Of a DNA stretch of 64,000 nt, positions 17,329 through 25,491 are shown in pieces. The notes under the pieces were generated by a model, which was not told where the DNA came from, ran no database searches, and was given only the letters and a program-made list of their open reading frames with translations. Numbering within the stretch: position 1 is the first letter of the stretch; each line of letters begins with the position of its first letter. A program made the position numbers and the translations under genes. The stretch is from Arthrobacter frigidicola (GTDB lineage Bacteria; Actinomycetota; Actinomycetes; Actinomycetales; Micrococcaceae), in assembly GCA_003602285.1 (NCBI GenBank), contig QZVU01000001.1, forward strand, positions 1-64,000. The letters run 5' to 3'.

Positions 17329-18102
17329 CTACGGCCGGCGAGAAGGACCGGCAGCCGCCAGGAGGGCCTCCGTCCGCTCCTGGACCTCCAGGCGTCCCCT
17401 GCCGGTGAGGCGGACCTCGGCCGTGTCACGGGGGGAGATGAGGCGCTCCTGCGCCATGATCAGGCCCCGCTTCTCAAGCTCCGCCGCCTCGGCCGCCAGT
17501 TCGTCGAGGGAAAGACCGACGGCGGCGCCAAGGCTCGACGGGGACGCGCAGTGAACGCGCGTCAGGGCAGCAAGCAGGGCGAAGCGCCGGTCGCGCGGAG
17601 GTGCAGAAGGGCCGACGGTGCGTGCTCCTGCGCCCAGCGCCATGGACCGGACAATGAGGAAAAGGGCACAGGCAGCCAGCGGCAGGACCGCGGTGAAACC
17701 GGCGGACAAGGCATCGGAGACTCCGGGGGGCGCCCCGCGGAAGCGCTGCAGGTAGACCGCGCCAAGCAGCACCGACGCCACGATCGCCGCGGTCTCGATG
17801 GTGGGGAAGTGCCGCGGCCGGATGGTGCGGTGCCGGCGCAGCAGGAACGGGAAGGCCACCCCGAGGACGGCGATCGCCACGAGGAGCACGGCGAGCGTGG
17901 TCCCCGTAAGCTGTGAGGCCCGGACCCCGAGGAAGGACGCCGCGAAGTAGCAGGCGATCCCCGCCGCCACCGCCAAAAGCAGCCAGCCCTCGGGCGCGGT
18001 CGACGTGTCGTGGAGACGGGCGGCCGCCGATTCGCCCTCATCGAGCGTCCTGCGCGCCTGCACCGCATTTGGAGCGGCAGCATTTGCCGGGGAGTCGCTC
18101 AT
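17329..18102 (-). CDS. Membrane protein with C-terminal winged-helix-like domain
   Basis: The 257-aa protein has four predicted helices (about residues 42-60, 67-87, 100-120, 135-155). A cytosolic domain follows (RRFALLAALTRVHCASPSSLGAAVGLSLDELAAEAAELEKRGLI, then VRLTGRGR), with the look of a winged-helix DNA-binding unit. A membrane-tethered one-component regulator is possible but unproven; no ligand domain is seen. Confidence 0.55.
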   Translation of the reverse strand: MSDSPANAAAPNAVQARRTLDEGESAAARLHDTSTAPEGWLLLAVAAGIACYFAASFLGVRASQLTGTTLAVLLVAIAVLGVAFPFLLRRHRTIRPRHFPTIETAAIVASVLLGAVYLQRFRGAPPGVSDALSAGFTAVLPLAACALFLIVRSMALGAGARTVGPSAPPRDRRFALLAALTRVHCASPSSLGAAVGLSLDELAAEAAELEKRGLIMAQERLISPRDTAEVRLTGRGRLEVQERTEALLAAAGPSRRP

Positions 18103-18309
18103 GATTGCCTAGGGCTGGAGTTATATACCCGCCACGCTATGCCTGTGGCGGGCGCGGCGCAAACACGGCCGCCCTCCATCGTCTCCGGCGGCAGCGGGCG
18201 TGTTCGCCCTGCGGCGACCCCCGCGGCGAGCCCGGAGTCGGCGCGGGGGAAGGCTTCATCGACAGCGAACACGGGCGACACCGCCCGAGGGACTCGTTAC
18301 GGTTGAACC

Positions 18310-18702
18310 ATGGCAACCATCGACATCACCGAGGCAAGCTTCCCCGAGACCATCGAGGGCAACGACATCGTGTTCGTTGACTTCTGGGCTGACTGGTGTG
18401 CGCCCTGCCGCCAGTTCGCGCCCGTCTACGACGCCGCCTCGCAGCAGCACGACGACGTCGTCTTCGCCAAGGTCGACACCGAGGCCGAGCAGTCCCTGGC
18501 CGCCGCCGCGGGGATCACCTCGATCCCGACCCTGATGGCGTTCCGCGAGCAGGTCCTCGTGTTCTCCCAACCCGGCGCGCTGAACTCCTCGCAGTTCTCC
18601 GAACTCGTGGACGCCGTCAAGGGCCTGGACATGAAGGCCGTCCACGAGCAGGTCGCCCAGCAGCAGGCCGCCGCCCAGGCCGATCCGGCCGACGGTCAGT
18701 AA
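18310..18702 (+). CDS. Thioredoxin family protein
   Basis: This is a 130-aa cytosolic thioredoxin with the active site WCAPC at residues 29-33 and the cis-proline segment TSIPTLM near 72. It has a Gln/Ala-rich tail of about 20 residues. It keeps Cys thiols reduced; its reductase partner may be one of the flavoproteins elsewhere. It is monocistronic, flanked by a strong terminator. Confidence 0.93.
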   Translation: MATIDITEASFPETIEGNDIVFVDFWADWCAPCRQFAPVYDAASQQHDDVVFAKVDTEAEQSLAAAAGITSIPTLMAFREQVLVFSQPGALNSSQFSELVDAVKGLDMKAVHEQVAQQQAAAQADPADGQ

Positions 18703-18733
18703 GGCAGCAGCAGGCTCCGTCCAAGACTCTGGG

Positions 18734-18769
18734 CAAAGCCCCCACCTCCAATCGGAGGTGGGGGCTTTG
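18734..18769. terminator. Bidirectional rho-independent terminator
   Basis: A perfect 16-bp stem (CAAAGCCCCCACCTCC with GGAGGTGGGGGCTTTG) and AATC loop lie between the convergent thioredoxin and DNA glycosylase genes. Confidence 0.92.
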
Positions 18770-18931
18770 GCGTTCCCGGGCGTACGGCCGGCTCCCGAGG
18801 ACAGTGACTCAGCGCGGTGGATCGGGTAACGCCGGAACGGGGGTCGGTGACCGCGGTGCGGCACGGCGGCAGCACGCATCGCAGGGGCGGCGGCCGTCAC
18901 GCGGGACAGCGCCCGCGTGGCGCCGACGGGG

Positions 18932-19906
18932 TCAGCGGCGGCGGTGGTCCTCGGGCCGAAGGCGCGGCCCGAAGGCCTGCTTGCGGAAGCCGCTGGCATA
19001 GAGCATGCGAACCACCCGTTGACGGTTCCCCGCCCAGGGGGCGAGCAGCTTGAGCATCCCGGCGTCATCGGTCCGCCGTCCGGTGAGGGCGGACCCGACA
19101 AAGGAGGCGAGGTGGTAGTCGCCGACCGAAATGGAGTCCGGGTCCCCGTGGGTGCGCTGCATGACCTCGGCCGAGGTCCAGACGCTGATCCCGGAAACCG
19201 AGGAGAGCCCCCGGCTCACCAGCGGACCGGCGGGCACCGCGGCGAGGCGCTCGAGGCCCGAGGCGACGAGCGACGCCCTGAGCAGCGTGGCCGAGCGGCG
19301 GGGGTCGACGCCGGCACGGTGCCACTCCCAGGAGGGGACCTTCCGCCACTGTTCGGCGGTGGGCGGCAGGCGCAGGTCCGGGGGAGCGGATCCGCCGGCG
19401 TCCGGGGCGGGATCCCCATACCGTTCGAGCAGGTACCGCCATGAGCGCCTTGCCTCGAAGGTGGTGACCCGCTGCTCCAGCACGGCCCGGGCCGTGGCGT
19501 CGAGGACACGCCCGGTGGAGGGCAGGCGGAGCCCCGGGCTCAGGTAGCGGCCCTTTTTGGCGAGCTCGGGCAGCGTGGCACGGAAGTCGGGGCTGTCGAA
19601 CCCGCTCCAGTCGTCCTCGCTGCCGAGCAGGCGCGGAAGCCCCTGGAGGGCCGCTTCGGCGCCGGGGCCCCAGGCAATGGCTTCGATCCGGGACGATCGA
19701 AGGGTGCCGCGCTGCTGGAGGCGCAGGGTGGTAGCGCCGTCGGCGGTGCGGAAGGCGAGCCAGTGGGCGCTGCCGAGGATGCGGAAGGCCGGGTCGTACG
19801 CGCCGCACTGCAGCGTGCCGATCGTGCCGGCGAGGTGGTAGGGGCCGCCGGGCTCCCAGACCGTCGTGACGCCGGCCGAACCGACGACAACGGGGGAACT
19901 GCTCAT
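18932..19906 (-). CDS. HhH-GPD family DNA glycosylase (AlkA-like)
   Basis: The 324-aa protein resembles actinobacterial 3-methyladenine DNA glycosylases: an N-terminal beta-rich part (EPGGPYHLAGTIGTLQCGAYDPAFR), then a helical region with a ...LSSVSGISVWTSAEVM... segment matching the helix-hairpin-helix and the GDPDSISVGDYHL stretch containing the catalytic-type Asp. It would excise alkylated bases. The start at 19906 (MSSSPVV) is chosen over a much longer in-frame extension. Confidence 0.8.
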   Translation of the reverse strand: MSSSPVVVGSAGVTTVWEPGGPYHLAGTIGTLQCGAYDPAFRILGSAHWLAFRTADGATTLRLQQRGTLRSSRIEAIAWGPGAEAALQGLPRLLGSEDDWSGFDSPDFRATLPELAKKGRYLSPGLRLPSTGRVLDATARAVLEQRVTTFEARRSWRYLLERYGDPAPDAGGSAPPDLRLPPTAEQWRKVPSWEWHRAGVDPRRSATLLRASLVASGLERLAAVPAGPLVSRGLSSVSGISVWTSAEVMQRTHGDPDSISVGDYHLASFVGSALTGRRTDDAGMLKLLAPWAGNRQRVVRMLYASGFRKQAFGPRLRPEDHRRR

Positions 19907-20168
19907 CCCACCATGGTGCCACGGCCCCGGGCGCCCCCGGCGTGCCCGCCGCGCGACACTCCGCCGGTGGCGGGGCCGGTGTGCTCCATGACGTCCGGGC
20001 AGCCCCAAGACGTCCAGCACACCCGAAAGCGACAAACGAGCGCGATTAATCCGGTGCGTCTGTCGCAAAGTGGTCCGTCCGCCGCAAAGGGAACCCGCGG
20101 GCACCGCTTTGGGTCGATGTGTTTCAGGCCGCACCCCTCGCGGAGCGCCACCCGGTAGCTTTAGGACT

Positions 20169-21545
20169 ATGAAGTATGCGAACTCAATAGTTGACCTGAT
20201 CGGCAACACCCCCCTGGTCAAGCTCAATAAGGTCACCGACGGCATCGCGGCAACGGTGCTCGCGAAGGTCGAGTACCTGAACCCCGGCGGGTCGGTCAAG
20301 GACCGCATCGCGGCGAAGATGCTCGACGCCGCGGAGGCCGAGGGCAAGCTGCGGCCCGGCGGCACCATCATCGAGCCGACCTCGGGCAACACCGGCGTGG
20401 GTCTGGCCCTGGTGGCCCAGCAGCGCGGCTACAAGTGCGTCTTCGTGGTCCCGGACAAGGTCGGCGAGGACAAGCGCAACGTCCTGGCGGCCTACGGCGC
20501 GGAGGTCGTGGTCACCCCCACGGCCGTGGAACCCGACAGCCCCGAGTCCTACTACGGGGTCTCCGACCGGCTCACCCGCGAGATCCCCGGCGCGTACAAG
20601 CCCGACCAGTTCTCCAACCCGAACGGGCCGCTGAGCCACTACGAGACGACCGGACCCGAGATCTGGGACGACACCGACGGGCGGATCACCCACTTCGTCA
20701 CGGGCGTCGGTACCGGCGGCACCATCACCGGCACCGGACGCTACCTCAAGGAGGTCTCCGCGGACCGCAGTGGCGGGCCGGTCCGGGTCATCGGCGCCGA
20801 CCCCGAGGGTTCGGTCTACTCCGGCGGCACCGGGCGCCCCTACTTCGTCGAAGGCGTCGGCGAGGACATCTGGCCCGCCTCCTACGACCCGTCCGTGCCC
20901 GATGAGATCATCGCCGTCTCCGACGCCGAAAGCTTCGCCATGACCCGGCGGCTGGCCCGCGAAGAGGGCCTGCTGGTCGGCGGATCCTGCGGCATGGCGG
21001 TGGTCGCTGCGCTGCGTGCGGCCAAGGACCTGACCGCCGACGACGTCGTGGTCGTCCTGCTGCCCGACGGCGGGCGCGGCTACCTCGGCAAAATCTTCAG
21101 CGACGACTGGATGGAGTCGCACGGCTTCCTCGACGCCGGCGACGACGCGCCCGTCGCCGGGGTGCTCCACGCCAAGGCCGGCACCCTGCCCGACCTCGTC
21201 CACACCCGCCCGGGCGACACCCTCCGCGACGTCATCGCCCTGATGACCCGGTACGGGCTCTCCAGCGTTCCGGTGCTCTCGCACGAGCCGCCCGTCGTGC
21301 TGGGCGAGGTGCTCGGATCGGTCGACGAGCGCTCGCTGACGGAGAAGATCTTCACCGGTCAGGCGAAGCTAAGTGACAGCGTTTCGGCCCACATGGGCCC
21401 GAAACTGCCGCTGATCGGCTCGATGGAGTCCGTCGGCACGGCGCGGGAGCGCCTCCAGCACAGTGACACGGTTCTGGTCACCCTCGCCGGGGCGCCGGTG
21501 GGAATTTTGACCCGCCATGACCTGCTGACCTATATCAGCAGCTAA
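20169..21545 (+). CDS. cbs: Cystathionine beta-synthase
   Basis: This 458-aa PLP enzyme makes cystathionine from serine and homocysteine. The N-terminal fold-type II domain has NPGGSVKDR with PLP Lys44, TSGNTG near 75, and the glycine-rich GVGTGGTITG near 180. The C-terminal half (from ~340) carries two CBS domains, as in the human enzyme but without the heme region. ATG 20169 is just after TAGGA. It is followed 22 nt later by metB, giving both halves of transsulfuration in one operon. Confidence 0.93.
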   Translation: MKYANSIVDLIGNTPLVKLNKVTDGIAATVLAKVEYLNPGGSVKDRIAAKMLDAAEAEGKLRPGGTIIEPTSGNTGVGLALVAQQRGYKCVFVVPDKVGEDKRNVLAAYGAEVVVTPTAVEPDSPESYYGVSDRLTREIPGAYKPDQFSNPNGPLSHYETTGPEIWDDTDGRITHFVTGVGTGGTITGTGRYLKEVSADRSGGPVRVIGADPEGSVYSGGTGRPYFVEGVGEDIWPASYDPSVPDEIIAVSDAESFAMTRRLAREEGLLVGGSCGMAVVAALRAAKDLTADDVVVVLLPDGGRGYLGKIFSDDWMESHGFLDAGDDAPVAGVLHAKAGTLPDLVHTRPGDTLRDVIALMTRYGLSSVPVLSHEPPVVLGEVLGSVDERSLTEKIFTGQAKLSDSVSAHMGPKLPLIGSMESVGTARERLQHSDTVLVTLAGAPVGILTRHDLLTYISS

Positions 21546-21567
21546 CCCCTCGACCAACAGGAGCAGC

Positions 21568-22734
21568 GTGACGCACTCAAGCAATTCCGGCTTCAACACC
21601 CGCGCGATCCATGCGGGCCAGGTTCCCGACCCGACCACCGGGGCCGTGATCCCTCCCATTTACCAGACGACGACGTTCGCCCAGGACGGCATCGGGAAGC
21701 TGCGCAACGGCTACGAGTACGGCCGCGGCACCAACCCGACGCGCGACGCCCTGCAGTCCCAGCTGGCGGCGCTCGAGGGTGGAACGCACGCGTTCAGCTT
21801 CTCCTCGGGTCTGGCCGCTGAGGATTCGCTCATCCGGGCGGCGCTGCGGCCCGGCGACCACATCGTCCTCGGGAACGACGCCTACGGCGGCACCTACCGC
21901 CTGATCGACCGGGTGCTCTCCCAGTGGGGCATCACCAACAGCGCCGTCGACATGGCCGACCTCGACGCCGTGCGCGCCGCCGTCGCCGGCGGAAAGACCC
22001 GCATGGTGTGGGTTGAGACCCCGTCGAACCCGATGATGAAGATCACCGATATCGCCGCGGTCGCGGAAATCGCCCACGCGGCCGGCGCGCTGCTGGTCGT
22101 CGACAACACCTTCGCCTCCCCATACCTGCAGCAGCCGCTGAGCTTCGGGGCCGACGTCGTCGTGCACTCGACCACCAAGTACATCGGCGGGCACTCCGAC
22201 GCCAGCGGCGGGGCCGTGATCGTGAAGGATGAGGACCTGGCCGAGAAGGTGGGCTTCATTCAGTTCGCCGTGGGCGCGGTGTCCGCGCCCATGGAGGCCT
22301 GGCTGACCACGCGGGGCCTGAAGACCCTGGGCGTGCGCATGGACCGGCACAGCTCGAACGCCGCGTCGATCGCCCGGTGGCTCACGGAGCAGGACGGCGT
22401 GGAGCGGGTGTACTACCCGGGGCTGCCCGAGCACCCGGGCCACGACCTCGCCGCGGCGCAGATGAAGAGCTTCGGCGGCATGATCTCGGTGACCTTCACC
22501 GGCGGGGAGGCCGCGGCGCGCGCGGTGGCCGAATCGACGAAGGTCTTCACCCTCGCGGAGTCACTGGGCGGCATCGAGTCGCTCATGAACTACCCCTCGG
22601 CCATGACGCACGCCTCGGTGAAGGGCACCGACCTGGCGGTGCCGGAGAACCTGATCCGGCTCTCCGTCGGCATTGAGGACCTTGAGGACCTGATCGGCGA
22701 CCTCGAGCAGGCGCTGGGCTCGCTTCGGGGCTGA
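21568..22734 (+). CDS. metB: Cystathionine gamma-synthase/lyase
   Basis: This 388-aa Cys/Met-metabolism PLP enzyme has ETPSNP near residue 150, the lysine motif HSTTKYIGGH with PLP Lys204, YEYGRGTNPTRD near 49 and SLGGIESL near 333. It would interconvert O-acyl-homoserine/cysteine and cystathionine, or cleave it; synthase and lyase cannot be told apart by eye, so the symbol is conventional. GTG 21568 has AGGAG five bases upstream, directly after cbs. Confidence 0.9.
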   Translation: MTHSSNSGFNTRAIHAGQVPDPTTGAVIPPIYQTTTFAQDGIGKLRNGYEYGRGTNPTRDALQSQLAALEGGTHAFSFSSGLAAEDSLIRAALRPGDHIVLGNDAYGGTYRLIDRVLSQWGITNSAVDMADLDAVRAAVAGGKTRMVWVETPSNPMMKITDIAAVAEIAHAAGALLVVDNTFASPYLQQPLSFGADVVVHSTTKYIGGHSDASGGAVIVKDEDLAEKVGFIQFAVGAVSAPMEAWLTTRGLKTLGVRMDRHSSNAASIARWLTEQDGVERVYYPGLPEHPGHDLAAAQMKSFGGMISVTFTGGEAAARAVAESTKVFTLAESLGGIESLMNYPSAMTHASVKGTDLAVPENLIRLSVGIEDLEDLIGDLEQALGSLRG

Positions 22735-22764
22735 CAGCTTCGTCAGCGAGAGGGGGCTGTCCGG

Positions 22765-23205
22765 TCAGGTACCGGGCAGCCCCTGCTTCTTTCGAGCCTT
22801 GGGATCGGTCACCCGGAAGTAGGCGCTGCTGGCCGGCAGCCACATCAGCACTACGGCCAACAGCATCACGACGGCGATGACCGACAGGCCGGGCGTGCCG
22901 CGCACCAGCACCGGAAGCCCGGCGATGATTCCCACGGTGCTCAGCAGTTCGCGTGCGCTGCGCCGGCCCCGGCGCAGGCGCAGCAGGAGCACGAGCTGCA
23001 GGACGGCCAGCGCCCCCAGCACGGCTGCGAGCCCGGTGAGCGCGGTGCTGTCCGAGCCGGGCCGTGCGGCCGAGCCGGCGAACGAACCCGCCGCCACGAG
23101 GAGCAGCACCGCGGCCACCAGCCACAGCAGCGAGGCCGCCCGCAGGGTCCGCGGGTGGCGCGGGCGTGCCGGGTCCTGCTGTCCGGCGGCGGGGGAGCGC
23201 CTCAT
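22765..23205 (-). CDS. Small membrane protein (146 aa)
   Basis: It has four hydrophobic helices and a basic loop after the second (LRLRRGRRSA). I recognise no family. Its ATG overlaps the amidohydrolase stop, so it is the second gene of a two-gene operon and translationally coupled. The function is unknown. Confidence 0.7.
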   Translation of the reverse strand: MRRSPAAGQQDPARPRHPRTLRAASLLWLVAAVLLLVAAGSFAGSAARPGSDSTALTGLAAVLGALAVLQLVLLLRLRRGRRSARELLSTVGIIAGLPVLVRGTPGLSVIAVVMLLAVVLMWLPASSAYFRVTDPKARKKQGLPGT

Positions 23206-24413
23206 GCCCCGCGCGGGGCGACGACGCCGGCGCGCGCCTCCGGGTCGTAGGCGTACACCTTCCGCCCGCCGATCCACACGCCCAGGGCCCGCTGCATCAC
23301 ATCGAGCGGGTCGCCGCTCCACAGCACGACGTCGGCGTCCTTGCCCACCGCGAGCGAGCCGAGCCGGTCCGCGAGTCCGAGCACCTTCGCCGGGTTGAGG
23401 GTGATGGAGCGCAGGGCCGTGGTGCGGTCGAGGCCTTCCTTCACGGCCAGGGTGGCCTGGTGCACCAGGAAGTTGATGGGGATGACCGGGTGGTCGGTGA
23501 TGATCGAGATTTCGACGCCGGCCGCCGCGAGCTTGCCCGGGTTCGCCAGCGACCGGCCCCGCAGCTCCACCTTGGACTTGGTGGTGAACAGCGGGCCGAT
23601 CAGCACCGGTGTGCCGCGCTCGGCCAGCACGTCGGCCAGCAGGTGGGCCTCGGTGCCGTGGTCGAGCACCAGGTCGTAACCGAACTCGTCGGCGAGCCGG
23701 AGAGCGGTGGCGATGTCATCGGCCCGGTGGGCGTGCTGCCGCCAGGGGATCTCGCGGCGCAGGACCATGGCGAGGGCCTCGAGGTGCGGGTCGCGGGCGT
23801 TCTCGTCGTCCTTGCCCAGGTAGTTCTGGGCGTCCTTGAACGCCTTGCGGATGATCAGGGCGGTGCCGAGGCGGGTCGAGGGCGTCTTGTCCTTCCCGCC
23901 GTACACCCGCTTGGGGTTCTCGCCCAGGGCGGACTTCAGGCCGCTGGGGGAGCGGAGCAGCATCTCCTCCATGTACCGGCCGTGGGTGTGGATGGCGACG
24001 GCGAGCCCGCCGATCGGATTGCCCGAGCCGGGATTGACGTTCACGGTGGTGATGCCGCCGGCCAGGGCGTCGTCGAAGCCGGGATCGTACGGGTTGATGG
24101 CGTCGAGCACCCGCACCCCGGCCATCACCGGGTCGGTCATCTCGTTGGTGTCGTCGCCGGCCGAGTCCTCGCCCTCCTCGTGGGTGCCCAGGTGGACGTG
24201 GGCGTCAACGAAGCCCGGCAGCAGCCACTTGCCGGCCGCATCCAGGGTCTCCATCCCGGACGGTGCCTCGATGCCCGCGCCGAGGGCGGTGATCTTTCCG
24301 CCCTCGAGGACGACCGTCCCGTCGAAGGGCTCGCCCTCGATCGGTACGACATGGGCGTTGAGGATGGCCAGGGCCGGCGCGGGCGCCGCGCCGGAGGTTC
24401 GAGGGGTGGTCAT
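23202..24413 (-). CDS. Amidohydrolase family protein (imidazolonepropionase-like)
   Basis: This 403-aa TIM-barrel metal hydrolase has the metal motif GFVDAHVHLG near residue 67 and HAHRADD near 218. LDHGTEAH near 240, the Asp-containing ITDHPVIP near 300 and the closing GKDADVVLWSGDPLD near 367 follow. The substrate is an unknown cyclic amide or imino compound; the similarity is to COG1228-type proteins. The start at 24413 (MTTPRT) has AGG upstream. It overlaps the small membrane gene by 4 nt. Confidence 0.85.
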   Translation of the reverse strand: MTTPRTSGAAPAPALAILNAHVVPIEGEPFDGTVVLEGGKITALGAGIEAPSGMETLDAAGKWLLPGFVDAHVHLGTHEEGEDSAGDDTNEMTDPVMAGVRVLDAINPYDPGFDDALAGGITTVNVNPGSGNPIGGLAVAIHTHGRYMEEMLLRSPSGLKSALGENPKRVYGGKDKTPSTRLGTALIIRKAFKDAQNYLGKDDENARDPHLEALAMVLRREIPWRQHAHRADDIATALRLADEFGYDLVLDHGTEAHLLADVLAERGTPVLIGPLFTTKSKVELRGRSLANPGKLAAAGVEISIITDHPVIPINFLVHQATLAVKEGLDRTTALRSITLNPAKVLGLADRLGSLAVGKDADVVLWSGDPLDVMQRALGVWIGGRKVYAYDPEARAGVVAPRGA

Positions 24414-24511
24414 GAGGGGACCTTTCGCGCTCGTCGGTGGTCCACCCAATCTACCCGGAGGGCGCCCTGTCCAGAGCGGACCTGCGGCGCCCGGACGCAT
24501 AGGATGACCGC

Positions 24512-25153
24512 ATGATCCAAGGGAGAGTCCTCGCCGTCTGCCTCGTCCACGGGCTGCTGCCGACCCGCGACACCGTCGGCGTGAGCGCCATCGACAAGCG
24601 CGCCGTCGCCGGGGCGGTGAAGGTGCACCCGCTGGGGCTGACGGGCGACCTGCAGGCCGACCGCAAAAACCACGGCGGCCCCACCAAGGCCGTGTATGCC
24701 TACGCCCAGGAGGACGCCGACTACTGGAGCGGCGAGCTTGGCCGCTCGATCGAGCCCGGACTGTTCGGGGAGAACCTGAGGCTGACGGGAATCGACGCCA
24801 GCAACGCGGTGATCGGAGAACGGTGGAGCATCAACGGCGTGGAGTTCGAGGTGACGATGCCGCGGATCCCCTGCGGCAACTTCGCCCGGCACCTGGGCGA
24901 GTCCGGCTGGATCCGGCGCTTCACCGCCGCGAACCGTCCGGGAGCCTACCTTCGGGTGGTGAAGGGCGGGTCGGTGCAGGCCGGAGACGCGGTCGCCGTC
25001 ACCTCGCGCCCGGCTCACGGAGTGACCATCGCCCAGGTGTTCGGCGGGCTCGACGCCGCCGCCGGCGGGCGCCTGCTGGAGGCCGGCGCGCAGGAGCTCA
25101 CGCTTGCCCCGCAGGTACGCAGAGCGGCGGTGCAGGCCCTCGCCGGCGCCTGA
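24512..25153 (+). CDS. MOSC domain protein (YiiM-like)
   Basis: This 213-aa protein has the MOSC fold: VHPLGLTGDLQADRKNHGG near residue 38, PGLFGENLRLTG near 82, and the conserved Cys in RIPCGNFARHLG near 118, the Moco sulfur ligand in relatives. YiiM-type proteins reduce N-hydroxylated substrates such as 6-hydroxylaminopurine. It is divergent from the amidohydrolase with a 98-nt gap. Confidence 0.85.
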   Translation: MIQGRVLAVCLVHGLLPTRDTVGVSAIDKRAVAGAVKVHPLGLTGDLQADRKNHGGPTKAVYAYAQEDADYWSGELGRSIEPGLFGENLRLTGIDASNAVIGERWSINGVEFEVTMPRIPCGNFARHLGESGWIRRFTAANRPGAYLRVVKGGSVQAGDAVAVTSRPAHGVTIAQVFGGLDAAAGGRLLEAGAQELTLAPQVRRAAVQALAGA

Positions 25154-25491
25154 CGTGCCCAACGTCACCCGCCCTTCCAGGCCCGAACGGCAGGGGCCGG
25201 GGCCCGCATGCGGTAGGATTGAAACATCCCCCACACCGGTATTCCCTTAATTTCCGTCCTTTCAGACGGATAGGTTGTGTTGGGGCTCGTCGAGATTTTC
25301 CGCGAGCAGATTCATCAGGGAGCGCCGGCTAGAAGAAAACGTCACACATTCCAGCTCTTGGAGCAGGAAGCCCAGTTGTGACGGGAAGTCCTGCCGCGGG
25401 ATTGAAACAGTGCCGGATTTCGTTGTAAGCACGGCACCAGTTGGCTCCCGCCTTCCGGGCCGTCCGGCATCTACCTGAAGGTCTTTCCTCC
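25154..25491 (+). promoter_or_regulatory. Long leader region of the DEAD-box helicase gene
   Basis: A gap of 338 nt without a gene. TAGGAT near 25213 could be a -10 box, which would give a ~270-nt 5' UTR. It contains a small hairpin (CCGTC/GACGG near 25255-25270), AT-richer stretches, and two copies of GGATTGAAAC about 185 nt apart (near 25215 and 25400). Long structured leaders are known for RNA helicase genes that autoregulate or respond to cold; here that is inference. Confidence 0.45.

Noticed and set aside
25214-25410. Two GGATTGAAAC copies, resembling the end of some CRISPR repeats
   Set aside because: Only ten bases match, just two copies 185 nt apart, no regular spacers and no cas genes nearby.
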